Source: Nocardia pseudovaccinii NBRC 100343
GTDB lineage: Bacteria > Actinomycetota > Actinomycetes > Mycobacteriales > Mycobacteriaceae
Direction of reading: 5' to 3'
NCBI RefSeq assembly: GCF_001613225.1
Contig: NZ_BDBY01000096.1
Coordinates: forward strand, 1-64,000
Length of the DNA stretch: 64,000 bases
This document shows positions 61,825 through 64,000 of the stretch, piece by piece (position 1 is the first letter of the stretch; the number at the start of each line of letters is the position of its first letter). The notes beneath the pieces are model-generated. The model was not told where the DNA came from. It did not search any database and was given only the letters and a program-made list of their open reading frames with translations. The translations under genes were made by a program, and so were the position numbers.

Positions 61825-64000
61825 CGGTCGTCCTCCCGCAGTTGGGCGAGCACAGCCTTCGTGATGTCGGCTGGTGTGTCGGTGCCGTCCAAGCGGATCC
61901 AGCCGAACTCCTCCGACAGAGCCTCCAGCGCATCGTGACTGCGCCGCTGGAAGGCCAGGAAGGTCTCCTCGTCGCCGTAGCCGCTCTCGTAGTCGCTGCG
62001 CAACTGCTTGCGCCCCAACGCATCCTGCGGACTGACGGCTAGGTAGAAGGTGCGATCGGGTTCCGGGAAACCCGAAGCCAGCTTGCGCAGCACCGCCGGA
62101 TCGCCGCCGTGTGCGACCTCGGTGGCGAAGTATTTGTACCAGTATGCATTTGCCAGCAGGATGTCCGGGCCGCGTTCGGCGGCGAGGTCGAAGGACAGCT
62201 GCATGGCGTGGAACAGGAAGTGCGCGCGACTCAGCGGGGACAGCAGTTTCAGGTAGCCGTAGATCTCGGACGGACTGCGCCACGGCAGCTTCGAGGAGAC
62301 CTTCGGATCCAGGAATGCGTCCCAAATGGTCACGGCGGCAACGCTTTGGCCCTGCGCCTCGAATTCCGCGGCGATGCGGGCCACCTGGGTGGTCTTACCC
62401 GATCCGTCGGCACCGGCGATGCAGATCAGGCGTTTGCGTGCGGTCAGTGGTTCATCCGTTCTGGCGGCCGCCGGGCTTGGGTGCTCCGGGGGCGGTTGCT
62501 TGGGTTCGGCGGGGCGCAATGGCACTGCAGGTTTCGGCAAGGCGGGCTCATCCGGCTCACTGATCGGCAGCTCGTCGGGGACCCGCCGCTTGTCGGGGAC
62601 CGGGCGCTCGTCAGGGACCAGGCACTCCTCAGGGACCAGGCACTCCTCAGGGACCAGGCGCAGACGTTCCCGCGACCGCTCGGGATCTGCGACGACATCG
62701 AGTCCGTGCCTGTTGCCGGAACCGGACGGCGACGCAACCGGCTCGGACGAGACCGCGTTCTCCAGCACGCTGATGACACCCGCCCCGCCATCGACCCGGA
62801 TCCGCTGACCCGAGCGGACCGCGGTCGTCGCACCCGCGACATTCAGCACCGCCGGTATGCCGTATTCGCGTCCGATGACGGCCGCGTGCGAGAGCATCCC
62901 GCCCACCTCGGTCACCACGGCGGAAACCAGCCCGAGCGCGGGCGTCCACCCTGGATCGGTGAATCGAGTCACGAGGATGTCGCCCTCGCGCAGCTGGTCG
63001 ATGTCGGCCAGTGAAGTGATCACCCGAGCGGTGCCCTCCGCAATACCTGGACTGCAACCCAGCCCGGTCAGATCGCCGTCGCCGATCTCGCGAACCGCGC
63101 CCACGGTGACACCACCACCCAGCTCATGCGGTGGCACCAGATCCCGGTAGCCCGCGTAAACCGCACGGCGATAAGCGATCTGCGGTGCGAGCGTCGAGAT
63201 ATCCACCCGCCCGGCCGCGAGATCACACAGCTCGTGGATCGACAACTGGAACACATCATCGGCCTGCTCGAGCGTGCCCGCCGCAGCCAGGCGCACCCCG
63301 GCCTCCACGACATACGCGCGCACAATGGCATAGCACTGCGAGGAAAACTCCCGCATGCGTTCGCGCGCAACGAGGTACCGGCGCATCCGCTCGATCTGCT
63401 TATCCAATGCCTTGGCGTGTTTCACCCGCGCCAGCGGCTTGGCCCGCACCCGCACGCGCACCGCGGCGAGTTCGTTTTCGTAGCGTTTGCGCTGATCCAC
63501 CAGCGTCACATCGGGATCCGCGGGCGCGGTGCCGTGTTCGAGCATGACCGCGATCATCGAGCGCACCCGCTCGGGCGCCTCCGACCAGCGCGGGCTGGTG
63601 AGATCCAGTTCCGCGTCGGCGTGGAATCCTTGCTCGTCGAGGAAGGCATCGAGTGCCTTCGTCCATTCGGAACTGTCCAGGCCGTGATCGCCTGCCACCC
63701 GGTGCAATTCGACGATGCCGCGCTGCAGCTGCATATGGCTGATATCGGCGAGCCCGCCCATCAGATCGATGGCCGAGGTCGTCCCGTCGGTCGCGGCGTC
63801 CACCTTGTCGAGCAGTTGCTTGAAGTCGGTCTGGACGCTGGAGTTGTTATAGATGGTGGTGAAGTAGGTGCGCTCGGTGGCGGCGTGGAAGGTGAGCAGG
63901 CAGTCCGCCAGATCCGCGACGAAGGTGGCCTCATCGGTGTGCGGCAGTTCGCGTACACGCTCGCGCCACACCGCGTATTTCGCGGGCCACTGCGCCGCGA
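61821..64000 (-). CDS. PEP-mobile-domain / thymidylate-kinase-like fusion (partial)
   Basis: The frame is open to the right edge, so the start and probably an ATP-grasp domain lie outside. The visible 725 residues hold a helical region, then the phosphohistidine domain (VTEVGGMLSHAAVIGREYGI, with the His in LSHA). A Pro/Glu/Arg-rich linker with six-residue repeats of the LVPEEC/VPDERP type follows, then a thymidylate-kinase-like domain (LICIAGADGSGKTTQVARIA, WDAFLDPKVSSKLPWRSPSE). It is a relative of the 907-aa phosphotransferase, but carries an extra kinase. The fusion suggests that the two phosphoryl transfers act in sequence. Confidence 0.8.
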   Translation of the reverse strand, partial: AAQWPAKYAVWRERVRELPHTDEATFVADLADCLLTFHAATERTYFTTIYNNSSVQTDFKQLLDKVDAATDGTTSAIDLMGGLADISHMQLQRGIVELHRVAGDHGLDSSEWTKALDAFLDEQGFHADAELDLTSPRWSEAPERVRSMIAVMLEHGTAPADPDVTLVDQRKRYENELAAVRVRVRAKPLARVKHAKALDKQIERMRRYLVARERMREFSSQCYAIVRAYVVEAGVRLAAAGTLEQADDVFQLSIHELCDLAAGRVDISTLAPQIAYRRAVYAGYRDLVPPHELGGGVTVGAVREIGDGDLTGLGCSPGIAEGTARVITSLADIDQLREGDILVTRFTDPGWTPALGLVSAVVTEVGGMLSHAAVIGREYGIPAVLNVAGATTAVRSGQRIRVDGGAGVISVLENAVSSEPVASPSGSGNRHGLDVVADPERSRERLRLVPEECLVPEECLVPDERPVPDKRRVPDELPISEPDEPALPKPAVPLRPAEPKQPPPEHPSPAAARTDEPLTARKRLICIAGADGSGKTTQVARIAAEFEAQGQSVAAVTIWDAFLDPKVSSKLPWRSPSEIYGYLKLLSPLSRAHFLFHAMQLSFDLAAERGPDILLANAYWYKYFATEVAHGGDPAVLRKLASGFPEPDRTFYLAVSPQDALGRKQLRSDYESGYGDEETFLAFQRRSHDALEALSEEFGWIRLDGTDTPADITKAVLAQLREDDR
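62576..62660 (-). repeat. 18-bp minisatellite within the fusion gene linker
   Basis: About 4.7 tandem units of 18 bp. Two full units are identical (CAGGGACCAGGCACTCCT at 62612-62629 and 62630-62647), two more to the left are degenerate, and one on the right is partial. In frame they encode the VPEEC-like hexapeptide repeats that join the phosphohistidine and kinase domains. A unit length divisible by three lets copy number vary without frame loss. Confidence 0.85.

Noticed and set aside
1-64000. tRNA, rRNA, insertion sequence or integrase
   Set aside because: No cloverleaf-like or rRNA sequence, transposase motif or terminal repeat pair was recognised by eye; a covariance-model scan was not possible.

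Overview
The window is high-GC, densely coded actinobacterial DNA. Its gene content points to a mycolic-acid actinomycete, most likely Nocardia. The indicators are a carboxylic acid reductase of the Nocardia/Mycobacterium type, a Baeyer-Villiger-type monooxygenase, several LLM-class (luciferase-like/F420-type) oxidoreductases, TAP-family secreted hydrolases, small Sec-secreted proteins ending their signals in AHA, ECF41-type sigma factors, and many GTG starts and 4-nt stop/start overlaps. The genus is inferred from family knowledge, not from any marker gene in the window. No rRNA, tRNA, CRISPR array, insertion sequence or complete prophage was seen.

Left part (1-20 kb): accessory and visibly decaying. 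Intact genes include a selenium-binding/methanethiol-oxidase-like protein, an HD-domain/LuxR regulator, a small secreted protein, a cutinase/PE-PPE-like esterase, an XRE regulator with an MmyB-like domain, a cytidine/guanine-deaminase-like enzyme, an XRE-TetR double-HTH regulator, a methyltransferase and a TAP-like peptidase. Between them lie scars: a WD40 remnant at the left edge, a DsrE-family gene broken by three frameshifts, a lipoprotein remnant, a LysR gene that has lost most of its effector domain in frame, an N-truncated luciferase-like oxidoreductase, and a frameshifted hypothetical gene.

Middle (20-48 kb): mostly intact metabolism and regulation. In order: hemerythrin-like protein, an Orn/Lys/Arg-type decarboxylase, a PAP2-diacylglycerol-kinase fusion, a BVMO-SDR-TetR operon behind a 35-bp near-perfect palindrome, the convergent 1159-aa carboxylic acid reductase, peptide deformylase, a membrane protein, an ECF sigma factor, a 1385-aa trypsin/nSTAND/WD40 protein, a DHA2-like MFS exporter, a pair of flavin monooxygenases plus a GMC oxidoreductase, DoxX/ECF41, ilvD, and a divergent MarR/alpha-beta-hydrolase pair. 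Downstream of ilvD is a short decayed second copy of the ilvD 3' end, and near 48 kb lies a frameshifted MFS remnant.

Right part (49.8-64 kb): one long, tightly coupled minus-strand operon running off the right edge. From 5' to 3' it encodes a phosphohistidine-domain/P-loop-kinase fusion (partial), a thymidylate-kinase-like protein, an acyl carrier protein, a fatty acyl-AMP ligase, a cytochrome P450, a 907-aa PEP-synthase/rifampin-phosphotransferase-like enzyme, an alpha-oxoamine synthase, an NTP_transf_5-type nucleotidyltransferase, a HAD phosphatase, a diacylglycerol/sphingosine-kinase-like lipid kinase and an SDR; a FkbH-like HAD protein follows. Acyl activation, carrier loading, decarboxylative condensation with an amino acid, ketone reduction, hydroxylation and phosphorylation together suggest a sphingoid-like (alpha-oxoamine) phospholipid or lipidic natural product. 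This is the strongest candidate in the window for an undescribed system.
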